The notes under the pieces were generated by a model. It saw nothing but the letters and a program-made list of their open reading frames with translations. It searched no databases and had not been told where the DNA came from. Made by a program: the position numbers and the translations under genes. A stretch of 64,000 nucleotides of DNA from Monodelphis domestica (taxonomy: Eukaryota > Chordata > Mammalia > Didelphimorphia > Didelphidae), in assembly GCF_027887165.1 (NCBI RefSeq), contig NC_077234.1, forward strand, positions 193,682,530 to 193,746,529, given 5' to 3'. This document shows positions 21,960 to 33,805 of the stretch, piece after piece. Numbering within the stretch: position 1 is the first letter of the stretch; each line of letters opens with the position of its first letter.

Positions 21960-22915
21960 AAAAGATATAAACAAGCAATTTTCAGATGAAGAAATCAAAG
22001 CTTTCAATAATCATATGAAAAAAAATGTTCTAAATCACTCTTGATTAGAGAAATGCAAATTAACTCAGAGGAACCACCTCACACTTATTAGATTGGCCAA
22101 CATGACGGTAAAGGAAAGTGATAAATGTTGGAGGAAATGTGGCAAAATGGGACAGTAATATATTATTGGTGGAGTTGTAAACTGATCCAACCACTCTGGA
22201 GGGAAATTTGGAACTATGCCCAAAGGGCTATAAAACTGTGATCCTTTGATCCTGTAATACCTCTATTGGATCTGTATCCCAAAGAGATCATACGAAAGGC
22301 AAAGAGTCTACTTGTGCAAAAACATTTATAGCGGCTTTTTTTGTGGTGGCAGAGAATTGGAAATGGAAGGGATGACCCTCCATTGGGAATGGCTGAACAA
22401 ACTGGTATATGATGGTGATGGAATACTATTGTGCTATAAGGAATGATGAACAAGATAACTTCAGAAAAAGCAGGAAAGATCTATATGACATGATGTTGAA
22501 GGAAATAAGCAGAATCGGGAGAACACTGTACACAGTAACAGCAATATTATATGATGATCAACTATGAACACTTGACTACTCTCAGCAACACAATGATCTG
22601 GGGCAACCCTAAAGAAAGATTGGCGATAAGGCTATCCCTCTCTAGAGACAGACACAGATCAAAGAATAGTCTTTCATAGCAGTTTATTTATGGGTTTTGG
22701 CTTTGTAAAAACGTGCTGTTACATCAATGGCCAATATGGAAGTGTGTTTTGCATAATACATGTATGACCTTGATCAAATTTTCTCATCTTCAAGTAAGGG
22801 AAGGGAAGAGAGGAAGGGAGATGGTTTTGATCTTATAATTTTGGGAACTGTATGTTGGAAATTATTATTTATGCAATTGGGAAAATATCTTTGAAATGTA
22901 AAAATAAATTAAAAA

Positions 22916-24389
22916 GAGACATAATAGTATTTACAGGAAAGAAAAACAAACTTAATTAAAATCATGAATGTGAATGGAATGATATAGCTCCTAAAATTAA
23001 AGAAAGCAGAATGGATTATAAAGTAAAATTAAACAATCTGCTGTATTCTGGAAACATTTTAAAAATGATAGAGTTAAAATGAAGATTAAAAATATAATTT
23101 ACTGGATCTTATTTGAATTTTTAAAAAAGGAGTCACATTCATAAACTCAGATAATAGTAAAGATATGGTTAAGAGGAAACCACATAGGGAAACTACATCA
23201 TATTGAAATACTTAAAGGAAAAGCTAACTAAATTATAGAAAAACTTAGCTAGTAAGTCAGTAATAGTAGGACACGCTAACAAACCTCTTTTATATTTATG
23301 ATAAATGTAAAAGAAAGAGTAACAAAGAACCTGAATAAATGCCAGAAAGACTCGATTTGTGAGGCCTTTGGTAATTACTAAATGGGAATCTTAAAGGTTA
23401 GATCTATTTTTCCAGGATCATATATAAACTTGACTGAAAGTGATCATGTACAAGGCATAAACATTTGATAAATGCAGAAAAGGCAAACATGTCACTTAAA
23501 GATTGCAATTTGATTAAAAAAAGGAATCAATAAAGAAAATGTGAAGGATAAAGACTTAAAGATTCAATAACATTATCCTAAAGAATAGGGTTAAGAAGCA
23601 ACTCACCAAAATATCAATCTTATTAAACAAATTATAATAATTGTGAAATATTCCAAAACTTGTGAAATTCTTCTAAATAAATCGTTAGAAGAAAATTTAT
23701 ACCAATTAATAATTAATAATTAATGAGAAAGAAGGTGAATTGAGCATGCAATTAGAAAAAAATTTAATAATCAACAAATTAAATCAACAAAGAAACACAC
23801 AAAAAAATGGAAGTTGTGAAAACCAGAAATACAAAACAAAAATATCAGAGATCAGGTTAGAAAAGACCAACAAAAACAGATCAACTATTAGCTACCTTGA
23901 TTTAAAAAGAGATTGGGGGAGATCAAACTAATAATAGAAATTAGAATTATAAGATTGTAGATTTATAACTGTAAGATACTTTATGACCTAGTCCAATACA
24001 CCCAAACCACAGTGAGATAAAACGTAGCTTAATCAGGACTCAGTGTCTCTAACTCCTTATTTCCCACTACATCATGTTGCTCTTCATTCAAATGAGGAAA
24101 GTATCAGAACTACTAAACAACTGTATGTCAATAAAACTGAAGACTTCAAAGAAACAGAGATATTCATAAAAATACAAACTTTAGAAAGAGAAATTAATCA
24201 TTTCAGGTGGAAAAAAATTTATTCCCCCCCCAAAAAAAAATCCCTGGTCCAGATGGAATTCTATCAAACATCTAAAAACAAGGATTCCTTTGATACATGA
24301 GCTTAAAAAAAAAAATAGAAGCCACCTTAACAAACTCCCAAATAAGAGAGATGGGGGAGGGGAAGATAGAGACAGAGAGACAGAGCCAG

Positions 24390-24463
<74 letters not shown>

Positions 24464-26090
24464 TTTCAGTATAACCAGGTTGGATTTTTTTATCAGAAAT
24501 GCCAGGAGAACTCAAAGATATATGAGACAATATAAAAACAACATAAATCATGATATTAATAAGTGTATTCAGAATCAACAAAATAAAGCATATATTTATG
24601 TGTAGTATTCTAAAAAGCATAGAAATAAAAGAATTTTACTTGAATCGATCAAAAGGATTAATTTAAAACCAAAGTTAGCATTACTAGTAATGAACAAACA
24701 TCAGAAACTTTCTCTGATAAATTTGGGTGGAGCAAAGTTTCTTTCACCATGATTATTTATCCTAGTACTAGGAATGCCAAATTAAAGTAATGAGAATAAA
24801 GAAAATAAAGAAGCATGAATCAGCAAAGAGAAGGCAAAATTATTCCTTTTTGCAGATCGTTTGATAGTTTGGAGAGAAGAAGTGATTTTTCACAATTATG
24901 GATGAGGGAAATATTTGGAACCACATGTAGAATTGAAAAGATCATAAAAGATAAAATAAATTACTTTGATTATAAAAAACTAAAAAATATTTGCACATGG
25001 AAAATTAATGTGAATAGACTCTGAGGGAAAAGTCTGGGTTGGTTATTCTGCATGAACATCTGGTAACACTTTAATCAAGATCAATTGAGAATTGACACAA
25101 GTCTATAAGAATAGAAGTCATGAATTATTGGATGAATGGTCAAAGGACATGAAGTTTTCAAAAGAAGAAATGTAAACTATGAATATCTTACCTAAAAAGT
25201 GTTTAAAAATTACTATACCCAGAGAAATTAAAATGAAACCAACCTTAAGGTATCACCTCATACCCATCAAGCTAGCACAGGTGTTTGATATATTGTAGGG
25301 TAGACTGTGAGTAGACCTTAAATCCTTGGCAGGATGGTAGAGTTGTTAATTCGTTCGACCATTCTAGAAAGAGTAGAAATTATGCAATAAAAGTTGCAAA
25401 GTTTTTCAGATCTTTGAGTCAGATTCCACTGTCAGGACCATACCCAAAGAGGTTACTGGCAGAAAAAAAAACAAAAAACAAAAACTCTCTTTATACACAT
25501 ATATTTGTAAAAATTTATGTGGAAATCCTGGTGCAAACCAACAACATGGAAATAGGTTCTGATCAAGGACACATGTAAAACCCAGTGGAATTGTGTTTAT
25601 GAATATCTCTGTTCTTTGAAGTCTTCAGTTTTATGGACATACAGTTGTTCAGTACTTCTGATTCTTGTAACCAAGGAAAAATGTTCTAAATTGACCAAAT
25701 AAAATTTTTTTAAATGAGAATAAAAAAAGTATGTGCAATAATAAAAAGTTAGAAATGTGTCCCTAGTGATTGGGGAATGAATGAACAAATTTTAGCACAG
25801 TAATGAAATGGAATGTTAAAGGCTTCTTGATATAGAATAAAGAAAGCAGACCTAAAAGTACATCCATAATGACCATAACAATGCCAATAAAGTCAACATG
25901 TAGACATGACAAATTCTAATCAAGTACAATAACACTCTTAAAAGTTAAAGGATACAGTCTTCTCTTAAAAATGGACACTGTTTTGGGGGGAATATATTTG
26001 TAAGGAGATTTGATAGTTTGTTGGGAGGTTCTGGAGTATCAAAGCAAAACCTGTTATTAAAATTCAAAATGTCTTTTTAATATATTGCAC
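22916..26090 (+). mobile_element. older, diverged L1 (plus strand), rearranged
   Basis: ORF2-like text: LYVNKTEDFKE at about 24120, AAATCCCTGGTCCAGATGGA (KSPGPDG) at 24238 and the ORF2 C-terminal area at 25130-25450. 25527-25720 has an L1 3' UTR (GGAAATAGGTTCTGATCAA, ACCCAGTGGAATTGTG, CTTGTAACCAAGGAAAAATG) broken by a short inverted copy of 24101-24169. Left and right limits are uncertain. Confidence 0.7.
24394..24460. repeat. (AG)n microsatellite
   Basis: About 33 nearly perfect AG units inside the old L1. The Arg/Glu-repeat and Ser/Leu-repeat open frames here are products of it. Confidence 0.98.
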
Positions 26091-26094
26091 AATA

Positions 26095-26668
26095 TATATA
26101 TGCATATATGGGGTGTATGGGGTGCTCAGGGAGGGGTAATATTTCTGGTATGGAGGGCTTGTTGTGCCCTTCTAGGGCAGCTCTCCAGCCTCTGACCCTC
26201 ACCTGACACCCATCTCTCCCTTGTGGCTCCCAGTAGCTGCTAGCATGTGGCAGCAGCCACACCCCGGGCAACGGCTTCAACAGGCTGGCTAAACCTTGTG
26301 AGGGTAGCCTTCAGGTCGTAGACCCCTGGTGAACCAGGGCTTTGCTCACCCAGCATGTGAAGACTGCTTTGGCTGAACAGGCGGAAGAAACCAATAAGAA
26401 GGTTCAACGGCTGAGATGGCGACGCAGCAAAGCACTGTGGAGTGCTCAGGGCGTGATGGAGCACAAAAGACAACACGGCCATCCAATGCAGCTGAGGAAG
26501 TCTCCAGGTGTAATGACTTTTCGTGCCACTGGACCCAGGCTTCCAACGCCAAGAGAGTGGGACTGTCTCTGTGCATCAACTTTTCCACTTAAATCTTCAT
26601 GCACAGGTGTCTTTGTGCACAAAAACGCACAAAGACAATTGTCATCCTCGGTTCGAGAGACAACCAAC
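26095..26668 (+). other. unidentified GC-rich block, possibly a LINE (RTE-type) segment
   Basis: A sharply bounded 570-bp GC-richer block with CACACCCCGGGCAACGGCTT, GGTCGTAGACCCCTGGTGAA and GAGATGGCGACGCAGCAAAG, leading straight into (TA)n. A plus frame 26342-26668 is open for about 109 codons before the repeat (ETNKKVQRLRWRRSKALWSA). It looks like a dispersed repeat that I cannot name with certainty. Confidence 0.4.
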
Positions 26669-26743
<75 letters not shown>

Positions 26744-26748
26744 TATAT
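26669..26748. repeat. (TA)n microsatellite
   Basis: About 40 TA units with two C interruptions, at the right edge of the GC-rich block. It makes the Ile-Tyr repeat frames. Confidence 0.98.
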
Positions 26749-26989
26749 CTTAATCTTTTCTCTCATTCTGCAGAATAGTCCAAGGTAGGGAAAAAAGTGA
26801 CTAAGGAGAACTTGAAGAAAGGAGAATTTTCACCAGCAGATCTATCAATGCGAAAACTTTTCAGTGACACAGATACTCCCAGTGGGTATAAGAAACTTGT
26901 CAAGGGAACATGGGGAATATTTGGTAATATGTACATTATCTTATTGAATTAACCCCCAAATACTGTTAATTTTTTTTAAAGTGGATTAG

Positions 26990-27260
26990 AGTGATTGAAC
27001 ATTTAAGTACTACCAGCAAATACAAATAAGACAGTCCCTATCCTCAAGAAGCTTACATTCTAACAGGTGAAGATGATACATACAGGGAGAAGCCTAGGTA
27101 AGGCATATAGTTAGGAGGTGGAGAAATCCAGAGTGGAATCAAGCCTAGGACAGGAAGATCAGTGAGAGAGGCGATAAGGAAGAGCAAGAAAGGAAATTTC
27201 ATAGCACATGTAAAAAAATCTGCAAGACGGTCAAAGGGATAATTTCTACAGACATAAACC
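26990..27260 (+). repeat. old interspersed repeat (MIR3/L3-type text)
   Basis: AGACAGTCCCTATCCTCAAG AAGCTTACATTC text is the common marsupial/mammalian old-repeat wording. Family uncertain. 26749-26989 and 27261-27570 show nothing recognised. Confidence 0.4.
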
Positions 27261-27570
27261 AAATGAAAAGTTTAGGTATAAAACATTTTTCATATTGAAC
27301 TCTTAGAAAAAAGGCAGGAACAATAATCTGGTCAATGATGGGCATATTGATCTCACTGATTTCAAGTCAATGAAATTATAACATGTTTGGTGATCTCTTG
27401 GAGAAGCATATCTCCTCTTCACTAATGTGCTCCCAAGGTTAATTAATTCCATTTATAACAACTTGCTTCTGTGAATAAGGATTTTTGGACCTGTAATCAA
27501 GTTCAAAGTAAGAAATAAATCAGAGGCTAAAGTTGATACACAAATATATTTTAATGAAAAAAATAAAAAC

Positions 27571-28990
27571 TTATTTTTTGTTTCCTGCCTCCTCCCCCAA
27601 ACCCATTGAGAAAAACAAAATTCTTATAACAAGTAAACGTAGTTTAAGCAAAACAAATCCCAACAGAAGCAAAAGAGAGGAAATCTATGTCTATCTCATT
27701 CTTCATTCTAAGTCCATCACCTCTGTGAGGAGGTAAAGTGATTTTCTGGAATTGGCTTTCAAAATTGTTTCTTTACAGCGTGCATTGTTGTTTTCTTAGA
27801 AATTCTTTTGATTTTCATCACTTCATACAATTCTTTGTAGGTTTCTTTGAATCCATCCCCTTCACTTCTGACAGCAATGGCATTTCATTACTTTCATATA
27901 CATAATTTGTTGAGCAATTTCCCAGTTGATACATTCCCTTAAATTCTAGTTCTATGTTACCACACACACACTAAAGAATTGCTGCTTTCATAGACACGGG
28001 TCCTTGTCCTCTGTAGGGTGTTGACATAGTGGGATTGCTCTGGCAAAGGCTATATGTAGCTTAGTACATTTTCTAGAATGGCTATGTCAATTCACAGTTC
28101 CAGCATGAGAAAAAAGATGAATTAAGGAGTGTTTTTTAATGTTTGTTATTTTCTTTTTTTTTGGTCAGCTTTCCAAACTTATGGATATGAGGTGAAACCC
28201 GAGTTAGTTTAATTTGATGTTTTTAATTATTGGTGATTTGAGCCCCCCTGTGTCCCTTGATGGCTATAGATAGCTTAGATTTCTTCCTCAGAAACAGACT
28301 TCACATCCTTTGACCACTTAGCAACTGAGAATGGTTCTTATTATAAATTTAAATCAGTTCTTTATATATCTTGGATCTAGGCTCTTTTTCAGTTAAACTT
28401 ATAAAGATTTTCCCCTTCGTTTCATGTTTCCTTTCTAATTTTAACTCTTAGTTCTATTTGTGCAAAACTTAATTTTATGCAACCAAAATTGTCCAGTTTA
28501 CCTTTCATGATTCTTTCTAGCCTTTGAATGGTCACCAATTGTTACCCTATCAATAGATTTGAAAGATCTTTTCTTGTTCCTCAAACTCATCTGTGATATC
28601 CTTCTTTAGTCTAAGTCACACACTCATCTGGAGCTTAGCTTGCTATGCAGTGTGACATATTGGTCTGTATTTAGTTTCTGCCAGATTGCTTTCTAGTGTT
28701 CCCAGCAGTTTTTGGTGCTTTTTTGTCAAATAGTAAATTCTCACCCGTCCAGCAGAGCCTATCACAGGCTATTATGTTATTGTCTTCTTTATGTTTTGTC
28801 CTTAATCACAATGCTCAAGTAGTTTGATGGGCATAGCACCAATGTAAATTAATTACTGTCATTTTTATTATATTTTCTCAGCCCACTTCTAAGCAATGAA
28901 TACTTTAGCAATTATTTAGATTCTTGTAAAGAGCATTTTGTAGTAATCTCATATAGTTCCTGTGATTCTTTTAGAGAAAGATCCTTAAAC
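27571..28990 (-). mobile_element. L1 3' part, old (minus strand)
   Basis: Antisense ORF2/3' UTR text: GTTTCTGCCAGATTGCTTTC, TTATATATCTTGGATCTAGG and ATCTGTGATATCCTTCTTTA. No intact frame. Confidence 0.75.
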
Positions 28991-29029
28991 ATATTATATA
29001 TTCTGCCTTTCTTTTATTTTTGAAAAAAA

Positions 29030-29600
29030 TTTAAAAATTGTTTTTTTCAATCAGTAAAAATGTGTTCCTCCCCCTCCATCCTGTCCCCACCATCACCAAA
29101 TAAGGCTGGAAGAAAAATAAAGCCTCGTGTTACAAATATGCAGCCATGCCAAACAACATCTGCACTGGCAATGTGTGTGCACGTGTGTCATAGACACACA
29201 CGTGTGTAGATGTGTGATGTCTCACCATGAGTTCTCTGGAATTGTGGTTGGTCATTACACTCTTAAGTCTTTCAAGCCATTGCCCTCTACCAGTTTTGCT
29301 CCGCGAATGGTTCTCCCAGTTCCACTCATGCTGAATCAGTTCTACGGATCTCCGCAGGCTTCTCTGAAACCATCCCTTAATTTCTTAGCAAACAGCATTT
29401 TCTGTATCCCTAGCATGTAGCCAAGTGACTGGCGCACAGGGGTGGGTTTACTTATAATAAATGTTCATTAACAACATTTGTTAATCTCCTCCATATGCCA
29501 CAAATTAATCGGCCATACCTCAATCCATGGCGCTTCCTTAGATTCTGGTTCTCTGCCACCTAAGAGGGTTCTAAGAACCCTCCCATTTGTTTTGCTTTGG
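29030..29600 (-). mobile_element. L1 3' UTR fragment (minus strand)
   Basis: GGTTCTCCCAGTTCCACTCA, GCTTCTCTGAAACCATCC and CAATCCATGG...TTCTCTGCCACC follow the L1 3' UTR. A short MIR-like insert is at about 29405-29465. 29602-29870 is unassigned. Confidence 0.6.
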
Positions 29601-29872
29601 GCTAATCCCTCCTTCAATGGACCCTTCTTCTTGCTCTCTCCTTTGTCTTTTTCTGTGGAGTGAAATGTACTTGTTACTCCACTGTGGGTATATCATCTCC
29701 TTTCATCAGTGGAGATGAGAGTGGCTTAGATGTCAGCTGCCTTTCCCATCCCTTGTTAGTAAAGGTCTACTTCTGTGAATAAGTAGGCAATTCGCCTTTC
29801 CCCCAATCTTCCCTTTCTCCCCCCAGACCTGTGTAGCCCTCCCAGTGTGAATGGAACTATCTCCTCCCCTAG

Positions 29873-30105
29873 CAAGAGGGACGGTGGATAGAGCACTGGA
29901 CCTGAAGTCTAAAAGACCTGAGTTCAAATCCAGTCTGTGTAACTTTGGGCAAAGCAGTTAACTGGAATCTGCCTCAGTTTCCCCACCTGTAAAATTGGGA
30001 AAGCACCTATCTCTTATCATTCAAGATATCTGTAAAGTGTAAGTCCTGTGCCTATCATATATGGAGTAGGAGCTTAATAAATGTTTGTTTCCTTCCTTCC
30101 TTCCT
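29873..30105 (+). repeat. MIR / CORE-SINE
   Basis: GGTGGATAGAGCACTGGACC, CTGAGTTCAAATCCAGTC, GCCTCAGTTTCCCCACCTGT and a TAATAAATGTTTGTTTCC tail running into (TTCC)n. Confidence 0.85.
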
Positions 30106-30119
30106 TTCAAGATCACAAA

Positions 30120-31410
30120 GACACAATATATTTTTTTAAGAGAATTTCTCTATGCCTTCCTGATCGTTTAAGCTGGTAATATGCATTGGACTCTGGACTA
30201 TTATATTGATGTTATATGGATTTATTTTATATCCTTTAACTTTGCTTAATTGATTGTTTAGATTAATTCTTTTAGTTGGTACACTACCATTCTCTACTAA
30301 TACTCGTATCATCTGGAAAAGCAATCATTTTGCTTCTTTGCCTATGCTCGTTTCTATAATTTTCTAGCAAAAGCAAACACTTCTAGTGCTAGCAACAATA
30401 GCATTTACATAGCACTTTAGGATTTGCAAAGTGTTTTTACAAATATTATCTCATTTTGTCCTCTATCTATCCTGCAGCCAGCTTTGTAACGGGGAAGAGT
30501 TCTTTCCAAATACCACAATACATCGAACTAGGTTTTTACAGATACTACTTAGTAGACTAAGGGAAAGGTCCACTTATTCCTATATTTTCATTTGTGTATA
30601 TGCAACAGGAATGAGTGCTGTATCTTATCAAAAGCTTTTTCTACATTTATTCACAGAATTACAATTTTGTGGTTTTGATACAATTTGTCATATTGATGGA
30701 TTTTCTAATTTTGAACAAATTCTATATTCTTGGTTTAGATCCAACATGGCCATCTTAGCTAATATTTTAGTTTAAAAAATTTGCATTAATGTTAATTAAG
30801 GATATTGATTTTATTTCTGTTCTCTCTTTGGTTTAGGCATTTGTGTCAAAATAAAAATAGTATTTGTGTCAAATAATAGAATTTGGTAGGACCTCTTTAT
30901 TTTTTCAAATAGCATATGTAATATGGGAATTCATTATTCTTTAAATGTTTGATGAAATTCATTTGCAAACCATTTGATTATGTTTCCCATTATCCTTTTC
31001 TGCTAAGTCATTTATTCTTCTGTTTCTTTTTTCTGAAAATAAATTATTTATTTTCTATCTGGTTCTGCTAATCCAAACATTTTCTATTTTTATAAATGTG
31101 TATCTGTTTCATTTTGGTTATTGGTTTTACTAACATATTATTTACCAGAGTGATTTTTTTTTTGCTTTCAATTTTGGTAAACTCTTTTGTGTTTTTGGAA
31201 TTTCCATTTTGGTGTTTAATTGAGCTTTTAATTTGTTGGTCTGAGCTTTCTCTCTTTTGCAGATTAAAGTATATAGATATATACATTTTTTCCTAAGCAC
31301 TGCTCCAGCTACAATGCCCAAATTTTGGTATGTTGTTTTTAGTTTTTATCTTTAATGTAATTATTATTCCTGTGACTTGTTCAATGACCCCAAAATTCTT
31401 TGTGGTTAAC
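30120..31410 (-). mobile_element. old L1 ORF2 (RT to EN region, minus strand)
   Basis: Antisense RT and EN text (ATATGCATTGGACTCTGG, AGCTTTTTCTACATTTAT, TTTAATTTGTTGGTCTGAGC, TTTTGGTATGTTG). A MIR-like tail lies at about 30385-30500 (ACATAGCACTTTAGGATTTG). Only broken short frames remain. Confidence 0.7.
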
Positions 31411-31500
31411 ATCCCCTCAAAAAATTACAAAGAAAGATTATTTTAAAAACCCTATAAACTAGAAACCCTCATGCTTACTTTTTCATCTCTATACATTTTT

Positions 31501-31695
31501 TTAAACCCCTACCTTCCATTTTAGAATCAATAATGTGTATTGACTCCAAGGCAGAAGAGTGGTAAGGGCTAGGCAATGGAAGTTAAGTGACTTGCCCAGG
31601 GTCACACAGCTAGGAAGTATCTGAGGCCAGATTTGAACAAATGACCTCCTGACTCTAGGCCTGGCTCTCTATCCACTGAGCCATCCAGCTGCCCC
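31501..31695 (-). mobile_element. tRNA-derived marsupial SINE
   Basis: Antisense full-length copy, flanked by CTATACATTTT and CTATACAAATTTT (imperfect TSD). Confidence 0.92.
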
Positions 31696-31699
31696 TATA

Positions 31700-32160
31700 C
31701 AAATTTTAAAAGAATGAGTTTCATTATGTTGAGAGTAGCCTTGATAAAAGCATATTAAAGAAAACATGGGCTTTGCAAATGAATTTCTACAGTAGACCAC
31801 AGAAAGAACATTTAAAAAATCTAGTTTAAACAATTGACTTAAATTGATAGAATTTCAGCTTATTATTGTGATAGTATTAACTGTGAATGAGTAAAAATAT
31901 AAAATTTTAGGTGGGTGTAGAAGGGAAACCAGGTATCAATATTTAGATCATTGGCCTATCCAAAATTCTATTTCCTTCAGAAAGTTTGAATACTTCAATC
32001 CAAACTAAGTTCTCCATTTTCTGAATTTCTATGAATTTTTTTGTTTGAACTGTATGATTTAGGACCTAAATGACTAATTGTGTAGTAAGGAATAATGAGC
32101 AGTATCAAAACAGGCTTTCAGAAGGTCTACTATGCATCTCTAAGGAGCAGGCAAGGAGGA
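31700..32160. other. unassigned AT-rich DNA
   Basis: No gene or repeat recognised. Confidence 0.5.
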
Positions 32161-32900
32161 TTTATCAACATCGATCAACACAAGCTCATCAACTTCGATA
32201 AGTGAAACAGAAGGGTGTCTTCTTGTCCAGGTTGCCCAGTGACTGGGGAGCAGGAAAAGGGACACGAGTAACGCCCGAGTCTCCAATGCTTAGGAGTTTA
32301 GTTTTATTACTGTTGAATGATCTGTGGCAAGACGTGCGTACCTCCTCTCTAAGACCAACTTGGAGTTTACTTGGCTACAAAAATATACAGTCCAAGTGGG
32401 CACCGGAGAGGACACTCAGGAAGCAAGGGCGGCACGCTCAGGGAAGGGAGCTTCAGTGAAAACCAGATGAAGCTATGGGCAGATCGAGACCGATTTTTCC
32501 ACTGGCCAGGCTGCCGCAGTTCACAGTGAAAGTCGTCCTTTTCTAGAAGTATCGCAGACTCCAGGGAAAACAAGCAAAGGGGAATAGTCTTCTCTACTGC
32601 TTGACCTATTTTACTTGGCCTGTAGTGGAGCCCTTTGCTTCACGATCTCCATTTCTTCACAGAGCCCACAATTTCTCTTACATGGATTTCCCTTCGCCCT
32701 AAGACAGCTGATTCATGGTTTTCCTTTACTGTGGTCCCATCTACTCAATGTGTGCATAGCCGTTAGCCTACAGAGAGGCTGGAAAGATGGGCAAGCTCCT
32801 CAGAAGGCCATTTCACGGTTTTGTCACATGTTAGTCGTCTACATTAAAAAGGGAAGTTCTGAATGGAGAGAAGCCTGTCAATGTGCGTATTTCAAGAGTA
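32161..32900. other. CpG-richer unique stretch beside the minisatellite
   Basis: About 25 CpGs by eye in 700 bp, no recognised repeat and no convincing coding frame (frames of 60-115 codons are unrelated to known proteins). AATAAA on minus at about 32310. Could be an untranslated exon or regulatory DNA. Confidence 0.35.
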
Positions 32901-33015
32901 ATATTGAATGTAAACACCCACCTGATGATTCCAGATTTTTCCAGTATCTTATTAGATTGTAAACTCCTTTAGTAGAGAAACCTTGTATCTTAGTCACCTA
33001 TATACAATATAAAGC

Positions 33016-33805
33016 TTTTGAGGCAGAAGGAAGAAGGGGTCTCTTGGCTTTTGAGGCAGAAGGAAGAAGGGATCTCTTGGCTTTTGAGGCAGAAGGAAGA
33101 AGGGATCTCTTGGCTTTTGAGGCAGAAGGAAGAAGGGGTCTCTTGGCTTTTGAGGCAGAAGGAAAAAGGGGTCTCTTGGCTTTTGAGGCAGAAGGAAGAA
33201 GGGGTCTCTTGGCTTTTGAGGCAGAAGGAAGAAGGGGTCCCTTGGCTTTTGAGGCAGAAGGAAGAAGGGTCTCTTGGCTTTTGAGGCAGAAAGAAGAAGG
33301 GGTCTCTTGGCTTTTGAGGCAGAAGGAAGAAGGGGTCTCTTGGCTTTTGAGGCAAAAGGAAGAAGGGTCTCTTGGCTTTTGAGGCAGAAGGAAGAAGGGG
33401 TCTCTTGGCTTTTGAGGCAGAAGGAAGAAGGGGTCTCTTGGCTTTTGAGGCAGAAGGAAGAAGGGGTCTCTTGGCTCTTTGAGGCAGAAGGAAGAAGGGG
33501 TCCCTTGGCTTTTGAGGCAGAAGGAAGAAGGGCTCTTGGCTTTTGAGGCAGAAAGAAGAAGGGGTCTCTTGGCTTTTGAGGCAGAAGGAAGAAGGGGTCT
33601 CTTGGCTTTTGAGGCAGAAGGAAGAAGGGGTCTCTTGGCTCTTTGAGGCAGAAGGAAGAAGGGGTCCCTTGGCTTTTGAGGCAGAAGGAAGAAGGGCTCT
33701 TGGCTTTTGAGGCAGAAAGAAGAAGGGGTCTCTTGGCTTTTGAGGCAGAAGGAAGAAGGGGTCTCTTGGCTTTTGAGGCAGAAGGAAGAAGGGTCTCTTG
33801 GCTTG
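33016..33805. repeat. 33-bp minisatellite, 24 copies, with higher-order repeat
   Basis: The unit is TTTTGAGGCAGAAGGAAGAA followed by GGGGTCTCTTGGC. Variants: GGATCTC, GGTCCC, GAAAGAAG, short copies lacking 1-2 G, and CTCTTTGAGG junctions. Copies 15-19 and 20-24 form a 164-bp five-unit duplication. Since 33 is divisible by 3, every frame stays open, which explains the long apparent proteins on both strands. Confidence 0.98.

Larger units (their letters stand above)
19215..22915 (+). mobile_element. 5'-truncated L1 with three nested insertions
   Basis: Plus-strand ORF2 from just before the RT domain (RYRPNSLLNIDGNILNKGD, WDLYREC, NNTEKAFHKLQHRL) to the C-terminus and an A-rich end. It is interrupted by a SINE at 19891-20088 (in the place of the FADD motif), a hAT-like fragment at about 20857-21051 and an LTR at 21391-21959. 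Many stops, so dead. Confidence 0.9.

Noticed and set aside
24290..24620. Arg/Glu-repeat and Ser/Leu-repeat frames
   Set aside because: Translation of the (AG)n microsatellite inside an old L1.
26446..26788. Ile-Tyr repeat frames up to 148 codons
   Set aside because: The repeat part is the (TA)n microsatellite. Only the non-repeat block before it was kept as an open question.
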